64,000 bases of DNA from Lactobacillus selangorensis (GTDB lineage Bacteria; Bacillota; Bacilli; Lactobacillales; Lactobacillaceae): positions 1-64,000 of the forward strand of contig NZ_JQAZ01000001.1 in assembly GCF_001437205.1 (NCBI RefSeq), in the 5' to 3' direction. Shown one piece after another: positions 53,197 through 61,155 of this stretch (position 1 is its first letter; the number at the start of each line of letters is the position of its first letter). The notes beneath the pieces are model-generated. The model worked only from the letters and a program-made list of their open reading frames with translations. It made no database searches and was not told where the DNA came from. The position numbers were made by a program, and so were the translations under genes.

Positions 53197-53898
53197 ATGA
53201 GCGAAAATAGTAAGGGTCGCATTTTAATTATCGAAGACGAAAAGAATTTAGCCCGGTTCGTCGAATTGGAATTACAGCATGAGGGTTATCAAACAGAAGT
53301 TCATTTCAACGGCCGAACCGGCTTGGATGCAGCCCTCAACGAGAACTGGGATGCGATCTTGCTCGATTTGATGCTGCCGGAATTAAACGGACTCGAGGTC
53401 TGCCGGCGGGTGCGTCAGGTGAAGAATACGCCGATTATCATGATGACCGCCCGTGACTCGGTCATTGATCGTGTTTCGGGCTTGGACCATGGCGCCGATG
53501 ATTATATCGTTAAGCCATTTGCTATCGAAGAATTACTGGCCCGGCTGCGAGCTTTGTTACGGCGGATCGATATCGAAGGTGAGCATAATGCCGCTAAACA
53601 GACGACAGTGACCTTCAAAGATTTAACAATCGAAAAGGAAAATCGGGTTGTCCGGCGTGGCGATGAAGTCATCGAACTCACAAAACGTGAATATGAACTC
53701 TTATTAGTCTTAATGGAAAATGTCAATGTGGTTCTAGCACGGGATGTCCTGTTGAGCAAAGTCTGGGGCTACGATTCCGATGTCGAAACCAACGTTGTTG
53801 ATGTTTATATTCGTTACTTGCGGAATAAAATCGATCGGCCTGGAAAGCCTAGCTATATCCAGACTGTGCGTGGAACGGGGTACGTGATGCGATCGTGA
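53197..53898 (+). CDS. arlR: OmpR-family response regulator, ArlR-like
   Basis: Receiver domain (1-120) with the acidic pocket ED at residues 13-14, phospho-acceptor D57 in [11 protein letters not shown] and the conserved lysine in [21 protein letters not shown] winged-helix DNA-binding domain follows ([45 protein letters not shown]). The closest named relatives by eye are ArlR/CsrR-type regulators. The 233 residues are normal. It overlaps the kinase gene by four bases, and the start has GGAG upstream. Confidence 0.92.
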   Translation: MSENSKGRILIIEDEKNLARFVELELQHEGYQTEVHFNGRTGLDAALNENWDAILLDLMLPELNGLEVCRRVRQVKNTPIIMMTARDSVIDRVSGLDHGADDYIVKPFAIEELLARLRALLRRIDIEGEHNAAKQTTVTFKDLTIEKENRVVRRGDEVIELTKREYELLLVLMENVNVVLARDVLLSKVWGYDSDVETNVVDVYIRYLRNKIDRPGKPSYIQTVRGTGYVMRS

Positions 53899-55412
53899 TT
53901 TCAGAATCCACAGAAAAAACGAAAAAAAAGGGTGAACAACCATGGATCTCGCTGAAGGTCAAATGGGCGATTGCCGTTGCTGGTAGTCTGTTCGTGACCT
54001 TTCTTTTGTTCGCAATCCTGTTATACGAAAGTGCCGGAAATGTGCTGATGCAGCAGGAACGGCGGAATGTCGAGGAGACGATGACGACGGTCACGACCCG
54101 GCTGCAACGGGAAAAACAACCGCTGACGACAAGCTCAGTCGCCGATTTGACTAGGTTCGACCAGTCTTCGCATACGGTTTATCAGGACAGCCTGCTCAAT
54201 CGGCTGACCAATAAGGATATTTCGGTGGCCATCTTCAATCCCAGCCAGAAACGGGTCCTTCAATTTCGGGATTTCACAGTGCCGTTTCATGCGACGCTCG
54301 ATCGGCATGTGGCCGGTTCGCGTGCGCATGGCCAGGACGTTCTGGTCGGGATGACGCCGGTCAAGTCGGATAAAACCGGCCAAATTGTCGGCTACGTTCA
54401 GGTCGTCAACCAGCTAGGGGATTATCATAATGTCCTGACGCAGATGCGCAGCTGGCTGTACAGTCTGAGTCTGCTGGCGATTATTTTCAGTGCGACGGTG
54501 GGGTATGTTCTCGCGACTCGTTTCCTGCGGCCAATCAAGATGATGACCGATACAATCAAGGCCATCAATGAAGAACCATTGTCTGACAAACGAATTCCGC
54601 AGCAGCATTCTCAAGATGAACTTTCCGATTTAATCGATGAATTCAACGGGATGCTCGACCGGATTCAGCATTATGTCGATACCCAGCAGCAATTTGTTCA
54701 GGATGTCTCGCACGAATTGCGGACACCAGTGGCGGTCATTGAAGGCCACTTGCAGCTGCTCAATCGGTGGGGTAAGGATGACCCGAAGGTATTGGATGAG
54801 TCCTTGGCGGCGTCACTGCAGGAAACGGAACGCATGAAGTCGCTGATTCAGGAAATGCTGGAATTGACCCGTGCCGATGCCGTCGAAACGCAGTATCTCC
54901 ATGAGGTGACGAATGCCGGCGACTTGGTGCACCAGGTCTTTGCCAATTTTCAAATGCTCCATCCCGATTTTAAGTTTATCTTGGATGATGACCTCCATGG
55001 TCCGACTTGGGCCCGGATTTATCGCAACCATTTAGAACAGATTTTGATTATTTTAATGGATAATGCCGTCAAATATTCGACGACTCGCAAAGAAATTCAT
55101 CTGGCGGTTGCGTCGGATGCTCACCATGTTGATATCGTTGTGCAGGACTTCGGCGAGGGGATTTCAAAGGATGATTTAGCGCAAGTTTTCAATCGTTTCT
55201 ATCGAGTGGATAAGGCCCGCAGCCGTGAAAAGGGCGGCAACGGGCTCGGATTATCGATTGCCAAACGACTGGTTGATGGCTATCATGGCCAGCTGACGGT
55301 CGAAAGTGTCGTCGGCTCCGGGTCGGTCTTTAAAATCAGTCTCTTACGGGCCGCTCCGCCTAAAGAAGATCCGCCAACTGCTGCTGATGTACCAGACGGT
55401 ATTTTAAAATAA
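53895..55412 (+). CDS. arlS: Sensor histidine kinase, ArlS-like
   Basis: Membrane sensor partner of the ArlR-like regulator. TM1 covers about residues 24-45, an extracytoplasmic sensor of some 140 residues follows, TM2 lies at 188-210, then HAMP. The dimerisation domain holds the phospho-histidine H273 ([20 protein letters not shown]) followed by LNRWGKDDP, a hallmark of the ArlS/CsrS group. The ATPase boxes are NAVKYS, FGEGIS and [13 protein letters not shown]. The start is GTG 53895, overlapping the arlR stop, with no strong ribosome binding site. Length 505. A terminator follows. The signal sensed is unknown. Confidence 0.92.
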   Translation: MISESTEKTKKKGEQPWISLKVKWAIAVAGSLFVTFLLFAILLYESAGNVLMQQERRNVEETMTTVTTRLQREKQPLTTSSVADLTRFDQSSHTVYQDSLLNRLTNKDISVAIFNPSQKRVLQFRDFTVPFHATLDRHVAGSRAHGQDVLVGMTPVKSDKTGQIVGYVQVVNQLGDYHNVLTQMRSWLYSLSLLAIIFSATVGYVLATRFLRPIKMMTDTIKAINEEPLSDKRIPQQHSQDELSDLIDEFNGMLDRIQHYVDTQQQFVQDVSHELRTPVAVIEGHLQLLNRWGKDDPKVLDESLAASLQETERMKSLIQEMLELTRADAVETQYLHEVTNAGDLVHQVFANFQMLHPDFKFILDDDLHGPTWARIYRNHLEQILIILMDNAVKYSTTRKEIHLAVASDAHHVDIVVQDFGEGISKDDLAQVFNRFYRVDKARSREKGGNGLGLSIAKRLVDGYHGQLTVESVVGSGSVFKISLLRAAPPKEDPPTAADVPDGILK

Positions 55413-55415
55413 CGT

Positions 55416-55453
55416 AAAAAAGGAACCGTGACATAAGCCATGGTTCCTTTTTA
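55416..55453. terminator. Bidirectional terminator after arlS
   Basis: AAAAAAGGAACC and GGTTCCTTTTT flank a 15-nt loop. It can serve arlS and the convergent nanE. The remaining 140 bases up to nanE show nothing clear. Confidence 0.85.
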
Positions 55454-55592
55454 TCTTATTTAAACGGGGTCCAAAAGTCTGCTCAGTCTCCGGTTAAATC
55501 CCATTCGCTGACCGTCCCAGTACGGACTTTCAGTGACTTTTTTAATCTGATGCGCAAAGCCGACTTGGGTCACATCTTCCTTTAATGTGCGT

Positions 55593-56315
55593 TTAGAAGT
55601 TATGATGATAGAATGGTTTGCCGGTTAAGCCATTGACGAACCGAGCTGTGATTTCGGCTGGACGGGTAATTGCGGCACCGACGACGACACTCATGGCACC
55701 GACTTGTAAAGCATGGTTGGCCATCTGTGGGGTACGAATCTTGCCTTCAGCAATGACGGGGATATGTTTCGAAGCCAGCCGTTCGACGAGGGCAAAGTCA
55801 GGACCGTCATGTTCCGGGCTGTCAATCGTGTAACCGCTTAATGTTGTGCCGATAAAGTCAGCGCCGGCTTGATAGGCAATGACACCTTCTGTGTAAGTCG
55901 AAACATCGGCCATCAGTAATTGCTTCGGGAAGCGTTCCTGAACTTTTTCAATGAAATCGGTCACATTGCTGCCATCATGGCGTTGGCGCGATGTGCAGTC
56001 GAGTGCGATTACATCGACATTGGCAGCTACTAGTTGTTCAACTTCGGCCATCGTCGGTGTGATGTAAGGTTCTTCCGGCGGGTAGTTCTTCTTGATGATG
56101 CCGATGATCGGCAGTTTGGTTGCTTGCTGAATTTCTTTGATATCACGGATTGAGTTGGCCCGAATGGCACTAGCTCCGCCTAATTCAGCTGCAACTGCCA
56201 TCTTCGGCATGATGCCGCCGGTTTCTGAATATAATGGTTCGTCTGGTAATGCTTGGCAGGAAACGATGAGGTTGCCCTGTACTTGGTTAATAAATTCTGC
56301 TTGATTCATACTCAT
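55593..56315 (-). CDS. nanE: N-acetylmannosamine-6-phosphate 2-epimerase
   Basis: Interconverts ManNAc-6-P and GlcNAc-6-P in sialic acid and amino sugar use. The TIM-barrel residues typical of NanE are seen: [15 protein letters not shown] near 15, GIIKKNY near 72, ALDCTSRQR near 105, [10 protein letters not shown] near 135, [10 protein letters not shown] near 158, [10 protein letters not shown] near 190. Length 240. GGAGG is nine bases before ATG 56315. No other nan gene is near. A perfect cre site overlaps the promoter, so glucose should repress it. Confidence 0.95.
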   Translation of the reverse strand: MSMNQAEFINQVQGNLIVSCQALPDEPLYSETGGIMPKMAVAAELGGASAIRANSIRDIKEIQQATKLPIIGIIKKNYPPEEPYITPTMAEVEQLVAANVDVIALDCTSRQRHDGSNVTDFIEKVQERFPKQLLMADVSTYTEGVIAYQAGADFIGTTLSGYTIDSPEHDGPDFALVERLASKHIPVIAEGKIRTPQMANHALQVGAMSVVVGAAITRPAEITARFVNGLTGKPFYHHNF

Positions 56316-56368
56316 GCTAAAAGGCCTCCAATTCAGCGCCTCTCATGTGCGCCCTTCATAAAAAAGGT

Positions 56369-56401
56369 TAGCACAACTAAAGCAAAATGTAAACGATTTC
56401 A
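56369..56401 (-). promoter_or_regulatory. nanE promoter with perfect cre site
   Basis: TGTAAACGATTTCA at 56388-56401 (plus strand) matches the cre consensus TGNAANCGNTNNCA at every fixed position. On the minus strand a -35 TTTACA lies inside it and, 17 bases on, an extended -10 TGC-TAACCT. CcpA binding would block the -35. Confidence 0.8.
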
Positions 56402-56432
56402 GAAACCGAATTCAAAAATTTGTGCGGCCATA

Positions 56433-56466
56433 AAAAAGAACGGCCTCCATTTTGAGGCCGTTCTGT
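56433..56466 (-). terminator. Terminator of yidC
   Basis: GAACGGCCTC and GAGGCCGTTC pair around CATTTT; on the minus strand TTTTTT follows. Confidence 0.9.
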
Positions 56467-56469
56467 GTA

Positions 56470-57468
56470 TTAAGCATGCGGATGATGCTGCTGTTTACCA
56501 GCATTCCGTTTACGATTTTCTTCATGACTGATTTCAGCTTGACTCTCTTTAGCCGTTCCAGCGCTTCCGTTGTCAGCAGTGCTGTTTGGAGTGACATCCG
56601 GATGTGCAAATGTTTCCGGTGTAACGACCTCGACGACTGGATGTTCCTTGAGATTTGCATCGATGCGGCGCTTGATCTGCGGCGTGATGATGAACGTCGT
56701 GATTGCTTGCTGAATGACGATGATAATCCCGCCGACTAAGAAGTAGAGCGCAAGTCCGGCTGGTGCGAACAGGGAAATAAAGAAGGTAATCAGCGGACTC
56801 ATCAATAAGGTGGTTTGCATCTGCTTTTTCTGTTCAGGCGCCATGTGGTACATTGATAAATAACCTTGGGCCAGGTAGAAGAGGGTGGCGACAATCGTGA
56901 TTGTCAGACTCGATTTACCTAAGTTGAATCCAAAGAAATGACTCGCCGAAATTTTGGCGGAGTACTCGATGGCCATGTACAAACCGGAGAAAATCGGCAG
57001 CTGAATGATTAAGGTCAGGCAGCCAAGACTCGGCATCATGCTGGTGCCGTTCTTTTGGTAGACCTGCATCATCAAACTGCTTAATTGACTCTTTTCTTCG
57101 GTCGTCGTTGCTTTTTTCTGTTGTTCCTGAATCAAGTTTAATTGCGGCTGCAGGACACGCATCTTTTCCTGCTGTTCCGTCATCTTCTTGGACTGATTCA
57201 GCATTAAGGGAAGCAAAATCAAACGAACGACAAATGTGATGATGATGATGGCCCACCCATAAGCATTCCCGCTGCCGCCCAGCAGTCCGGCCAGCCAGTT
57301 CATTAAATGCTGGATTGGAATTCCGAAGTACTTATAGATTGAACCATAAAAAAAGCCTGTCGGTGGTTTTAAATGGCCGGTGGTCGTTGCCTTGCGGGCA
57401 CAGCCCGACAAGAACAGCATCAACGCCATCATTGCGCCGCCTAAAAATAATTTCGTTTTTTTCTGCAT
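56470..57468 (-). CDS. yidC: Membrane protein insertase YidC (lipoprotein form)
   Basis: Inserts and folds membrane proteins, alone or with SecYEG. The signal peptide MQKKTKLFLGGAMMALMLFL ends in the lipobox LSGC (Cys23), as in Gram-positive YidC. Five hydrophobic segments follow, with GWAIIIITFVVRLILLPLML near 76, where the conserved arginine sits in the first hydrophilic groove. The C-terminal tail is basic and histidine-rich (GKQQHHPHA). Length 332 from ATG 57468, which has AAAGGGA upstream. Lactobacilli usually have two YidC copies; which one this is cannot be told. Confidence 0.94.
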   Translation of the reverse strand: MQKKTKLFLGGAMMALMLFLSGCARKATTTGHLKPPTGFFYGSIYKYFGIPIQHLMNWLAGLLGGSGNAYGWAIIIITFVVRLILLPLMLNQSKKMTEQQEKMRVLQPQLNLIQEQQKKATTTEEKSQLSSLMMQVYQKNGTSMMPSLGCLTLIIQLPIFSGLYMAIEYSAKISASHFFGFNLGKSSLTITIVATLFYLAQGYLSMYHMAPEQKKQMQTTLLMSPLITFFISLFAPAGLALYFLVGGIIIVIQQAITTFIITPQIKRRIDANLKEHPVVEVVTPETFAHPDVTPNSTADNGSAGTAKESQAEISHEENRKRNAGKQQHHPHA

Positions 57469-57576
57469 GATAATCCCTTTCAAGTCAATTTCATTTACTA
57501 AATTACTATACTTGAAGGGCTTGCATTTTTCAACCGGTCTAAAGACTGAAACCAGGTTTTTCTAATCTGAAACGTG

Positions 57577-57858
57577 CTAAAAAGTAACTTTGAATTCCTT
57601 GTAATCCGGCAGCGGATTGAGCGTATGGATTTCGACATGGTCGACCCGGCTGCTGGGCGATGGACCGCCCGAAATCATCTCGATATATTTATTGACGTCC
57701 GCTTCAGCGCCAACGACTTCCGTATAGACCGTGCCGTCGGGATTATTGCGGACAAAACCGTTTAAGTGCAGCTGATTGGCAATCCGCTGCGCAACCCAGC
57801 GGAAACCGACCCCCTGCACGATACCCGTGACTTTCATGGAAACTGCTTTTTGTGTCAT
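57577..57858 (-). CDS. acyP: Acylphosphatase
   Basis: Hydrolyses carboxyl-phosphate bonds. The catalytic pattern is complete: GIVQGVGFRWVAQRIANQL near residue 12, with the phosphate-binding arginine, and GFVRNNPDGTVYTEVVG near 33, with the catalytic asparagine. From ATG 57858, which has AAGGAGG eight bases upstream, it is 93 residues, the normal size. It is divergent from the SpoU-type methylase gene, a common arrangement in lactobacilli, and the role in the cell is not well defined. Confidence 0.95.
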   Translation of the reverse strand: MTQKAVSMKVTGIVQGVGFRWVAQRIANQLHLNGFVRNNPDGTVYTEVVGAEADVNKYIEMISGGPSPSSRVDHVEIHTLNPLPDYKEFKVTF

Positions 57859-57966
57859 CTTCACAACCTCCTTGTGTTTCTCCTCTATCATAAGCGCCGG
57901 GCCGGCAAAATACCAGCCGGAAGAATATGCTATAATGGGCCAAAAAGAGAAGGGGTTCTGTTACCT

Positions 57967-58725
57967 ATGGAATTTATCCAATCGGCCAAAAACGACCAGA
58001 TTAAACAAGCTAAAAAACTAACCACACGCAAATATCAGGAACGCAATCACAGTTATCTGCTCGACGGCTGGCATTTAGTCAAGGAAGCTATCCAAAGCGG
58101 TGCCGAAATCAGCAAGATTTTTGCCACTGAAAAGTATTTGAACGAACGGGAACTGCGGGCTTACTACGACCAGACAATCGAAATTGCCCCCGAAGTTGCG
58201 CAGCATTTAAGCGACACACAGGCGCCCCAAGGCATTTTTGCCGTTGTGGCGGTGCCGGAGCAGACAATGCCGGCTGCGTTCGACGGGCAGTGGCTATTTC
58301 TCGATGCCGTCCAAGATCCTGGCAACGTCGGTACGATGGTCCGCACAGCGGATGCCGCCGGTTATCAAGGGGTCGTTTTCGGGCGGGGAACCGTCGACCC
58401 GTATAATCCGAAGACACTGCGGGCCATGCAGGGCAGCCAGTTTCATTTGCCGATTTATCAGAGTGATTTAGGTGATTGGATGACGGCCTTCAAAAAGGCA
58501 CAGCTGCCTGTTTACGGGTCGGAATTGAATCCGCAGGCCGTTTCCTATACCGATGTGCCAGCCGGTGAAGCAATGGCCTTAGTCGTCGGCAATGAAGGCA
58601 ACGGGATGCAGGCCCAATTTTTGCGGCAGACAACGCAGAATCTGTATATTCCAATCACCGGCCAAGCCGAGTCACTGAATGTGGCTGTCGCAGCGGGGAT
58701 TTTAATGTTCGCCTTAAGAGGCTAA
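57967..58725 (+). CDS. SpoU/TrmH-family RNA 2'-O-methyltransferase
   Basis: A SPOUT-class methylase acting on rRNA or tRNA ribose. The N-terminal substrate-binding domain (residues 1-100, with YLLDGWHLVKEAIQSGAEIS) precedes the knotted SAM domain with the three motifs LDAVQDPGNVGTMVRTADAA near 117, ALVVGNEGNGM near 203 and IPITGQAESLNVAVAAGI near 225. Length 252. AAGGGG stands 11 bases before the ATG. The target nucleotide cannot be deduced. Confidence 0.92.
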   Translation: MEFIQSAKNDQIKQAKKLTTRKYQERNHSYLLDGWHLVKEAIQSGAEISKIFATEKYLNERELRAYYDQTIEIAPEVAQHLSDTQAPQGIFAVVAVPEQTMPAAFDGQWLFLDAVQDPGNVGTMVRTADAAGYQGVVFGRGTVDPYNPKTLRAMQGSQFHLPIYQSDLGDWMTAFKKAQLPVYGSELNPQAVSYTDVPAGEAMALVVGNEGNGMQAQFLRQTTQNLYIPITGQAESLNVAVAAGILMFALRG

Positions 58726-58852
58726 AAATAACGATTTCTTAAGCTTGTCTTAAATAAATGAAAATGCTATCTTTTCCGGACGTTTGCTGTTATGATGAAT
58801 TTGGAACCAAAGAATAAATAGCAGTCAGTTGATGGCAAAAAGGAGCTTTTGA

Positions 58853-59344
58853 ATGTCTGGATTATTAGCTTGGCAGGATGACCCTGAGTACGTCGCTCAA
58901 ATCGACGATCTGTTGCACACAGATGCCGTTCAAAAATTAAACAATTATACGCAGCATCATTCGATGACTCGTTTGGAACATTCCCTGAACGTTTCTTACC
59001 GCAGTTATCTAATCGGAAAAAAATTACACTTAAACACACGTGCATTAGCACGAGCTGGCCTTTTACATGACCTTTTCTATTACGACTGGCGGAAAACCAA
59101 GTTCAACCGTGGGACGCATGCTTATATCCACCCACGTGTGGCCTTGCGCAATGCCGAAAAAATAACAGAATTGACGCCCATGGAAAAGGACATTATCGTC
59201 AAGCACATGTGGGGTGCGACGATTGGATTGCCCCGTTACAAAGAAACATGGGTTGTTTCACTCGTGGATGACTATTGTGCCATGGATGAATACATGGGTC
59301 ATTTGGCCAACGACGTGGAAGACAAGTTAAAAGTGAATCATTAG
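58853..59344 (+). CDS. HD-domain hydrolase
   Basis: A 163-residue HD-superfamily protein, probably a metal-dependent phosphohydrolase. The metal ligands are seen in TRLEHSLNVSYRSYLIGKKL near 43, ARAGLLHDLFYYDW near 66, THAYIHPRVALRNAEK near 87 and VDDYCAMDEYM near 142. AAGGAG stands seven to eight bases before the ATG. The substrate is unknown; a nucleotide is usual for the superfamily. It is monocistronic with a terminator at 59352-59377. Confidence 0.88.
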   Translation: MSGLLAWQDDPEYVAQIDDLLHTDAVQKLNNYTQHHSMTRLEHSLNVSYRSYLIGKKLHLNTRALARAGLLHDLFYYDWRKTKFNRGTHAYIHPRVALRNAEKITELTPMEKDIIVKHMWGATIGLPRYKETWVVSLVDDYCAMDEYMGHLANDVEDKLKVNH

Positions 59345-59351
59345 CTTGGAA

Positions 59352-59377
59352 AAGGTTGCAATTAGCAGCCTTTTTTT
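59352..59377 (+). terminator. Terminator of the HD-domain gene
   Basis: AAGGTTGC and GCAGCCTT pair around AATTA, followed by TTTTT. Confidence 0.8.
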
Positions 59378-59447
59378 ATATACTTTTCGTAAGTGAAAAT
59401 TAACAAGAATTTTTATAAATAAAATGACAAAAATGGAGGTGGCTCAT

Positions 59448-59813
59448 TTGGCAATGCTGACAGAAAAACAAACGACAGTCGATTTTAAACTCTGTCCCCG
59501 GTTTGAAAAAACGTTTACCATGCTGGGCAAAAAATGGAACGGTTTGATTATCGATGTGCTGCTTGAAAACGGGACGTTACGGTTTAAAGACCTCACTAAG
59601 ATGGTGCCGAAGTGCAGCGACCGGGTGTTGGTCGAACGGCTCAAAGAATTGGAAGCGGATGGAATCGTCGAACGCATGACCCATGAGGATTCTGCCTTGA
59701 TCGAATACCAATTAACGACCAAAGGAGAATCCTTGCGGAACGTAATCGATGAAATTCACTCATGGTCGGATACGTGGCAGGATGGCGTCGAATCATGTGT
59801 TGACGCACAATAA
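59448..59813 (+). CDS. HxlR-family winged-helix regulator
   Basis: A MarR-like HxlR-type transcription factor, often a sensor of thiol or aldehyde stress. From TTG 59448 (GGAGG eight bases before) it has 121 residues; an ATG at 59424 lies before that ribosome binding site. The domain reads CPRFEKTFTMLGKKWNGLII, then SDRVLVERLKELEADGIVER. Besides the family's conserved N-terminal cysteine, it has a second one at KMVPKCSDRVL, where glycine or isoleucine is usual, and a third near the C-terminus. No divergent target gene is adjacent. The pheST promoter -35 lies in its last codons. Confidence 0.9.
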   Translation: MAMLTEKQTTVDFKLCPRFEKTFTMLGKKWNGLIIDVLLENGTLRFKDLTKMVPKCSDRVLVERLKELEADGIVERMTHEDSALIEYQLTTKGESLRNVIDEIHSWSDTWQDGVESCVDAQ

Positions 59814-59828
59814 AAAAAAGCCTACACT
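59800..59828 (+). promoter_or_regulatory. Promoter of the pheST T-box transcript
   Basis: TTGACG (59800-59805), 17-nt spacer, TACACT (59823-59828). The -35 lies within the last codons of the HxlR gene. Confidence 0.75.
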
Positions 59829-59834
59829 ATGGAC

Positions 59835-60080
59835 AGATATAAAGGCGTTGATGAAAGAAAAGTAATTGTGACGGACCATTTTTCAGAAAGACTTCTCATG
59901 GCTGAAAGGGAGTCAATGGTACGAACAATGAAGTTCACTTTCGGAGCTGGCCTTGGGAGTCGCAAGATGAAAAAGGTACCGGCAGTTTTGTCGTTAACGA
60001 AATGAAGTGCACGGCTTATTTAGCTGTGAACTAGGGTGGTACCGCGAGAACCTCGTCCCTTTTTGGAACGAGGTTTTTTT
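59835..60080 (+). promoter_or_regulatory. T-box leader of pheST, specifier TTC (Phe)
   Basis: T-box sequence AGGGTGGTACCGCG at 60033-60046, followed by the terminator hairpin AACCTCGTCC...GGAACGAGGTT and TTTTT. GAAAG (59853-59857) pairs with CTTTC (59938-59942) as the base of Stem I, ATTGT with ACAAT closes the specifier loop, and the codon one base before CTTTC is TTC at 59934-59936. This is the clearest Stem I of the four in the window. Confidence 0.95.
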
Positions 60081-60105
60081 GTGCAATCGAAAAGGAGTGG
60101 AAAAA

Positions 60106-61155
60106 ATGACATTACGAGATACGTTACGCACCATCAACGATCAGAATTTGGCGAAGATTCAGCAAGCCACGAATCTCAAGGAATTAAATGAAATTCGTGT
60201 CGGTGTGCTGGGCAAAAAGAGTCCCATTACCAATGTGTTACGGGGCATGAAGGATTTGAAAAAGGAGGATCGGCCAGTTGTCGGTCAATTTGCGAATGAA
60301 ATCCGCGACGGCCTTGTGACGGCCATCGACAACCAGAAAGCTGCTTTGGAACAAAAACGGCTCGACCAGAAATTAGCCCACGAAAAACTGGATGTGACCC
60401 TGCCAGGCACACCAGTTGTCGATGGGACTCCGCATGTCCTGATGCAGGTGATGGAAGACCTCGAAGACGTCTTCATGGGAATGGGCTTCCAGATTGTTAG
60501 AGGTTATGAAGTCGAAGATGAGCACCATAACTTTGAGATGCTGAACATGCCAAAAGACCATCCTGCCCGTGATATGCAGGATACGTTCTACATCACCCAG
60601 GATGTGCTGATGCGGACCCACATGTCGCCCAACGAAGCACGTGAGCTCGAAGAACACGACTTTTCCGAAGGCCCAATCAAAATGATCGGACCCGGCAAGG
60701 TTTACCGGCGCGATACCGATGATGCGACGCATTCGCACCAATTCTTCCAGATGGAAGGACAGGTAATTGACAAGCACATTACCATGGCCGATCTCAAAGG
60801 AACCTTGGAATATGCGATTCACAGCTTCTTCGGTGCCGATCGGGAGATTCGGTTCCGCCCCAGCTACTTCCCGTTCACGGAACCATCGATTGAAGTCGAT
60901 ATTTCCTGCTTCAACTGTAACGGCAAGGGTTGTGCCGTCTGCAAGTACACCGGCTGGATTGAAGTGCTCGGTGCCGGGATGACCCATCCGAATGTGCTGA
61001 AAGCTGCTCATGTCGATGCCGATGTTTATGGCGGGTTTGCTTTCGGTCTCGGAATCGATCGTTTTGCGATGCTCAAGTACGGGATTACGGACATTCGCCA
61101 ATTCTACCAGAATGATATTCGCTTCTTATCGCAATTCAATGGGGAGGACAAATAA
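60106..61155 (+). CDS. pheS: Phenylalanyl-tRNA synthetase alpha subunit
   Basis: Catalytic subunit of the (alpha-beta)2 class II enzyme for tRNA-Phe. An N-terminal coiled coil (residues 1-85) precedes the core, with [29 protein letters not shown], the motif 2 region [20 protein letters not shown] near 226 and motif 3 [17 protein letters not shown] near 320. Length 349, normal. AAGGAG precedes ATG 60106. It is followed without a gap by pheT. Confidence 0.97.
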   Translation: MTLRDTLRTINDQNLAKIQQATNLKELNEIRVGVLGKKSPITNVLRGMKDLKKEDRPVVGQFANEIRDGLVTAIDNQKAALEQKRLDQKLAHEKLDVTLPGTPVVDGTPHVLMQVMEDLEDVFMGMGFQIVRGYEVEDEHHNFEMLNMPKDHPARDMQDTFYITQDVLMRTHMSPNEARELEEHDFSEGPIKMIGPGKVYRRDTDDATHSHQFFQMEGQVIDKHITMADLKGTLEYAIHSFFGADREIRFRPSYFPFTEPSIEVDISCFNCNGKGCAVCKYTGWIEVLGAGMTHPNVLKAAHVDADVYGGFAFGLGIDRFAMLKYGITDIRQFYQNDIRFLSQFNGEDK

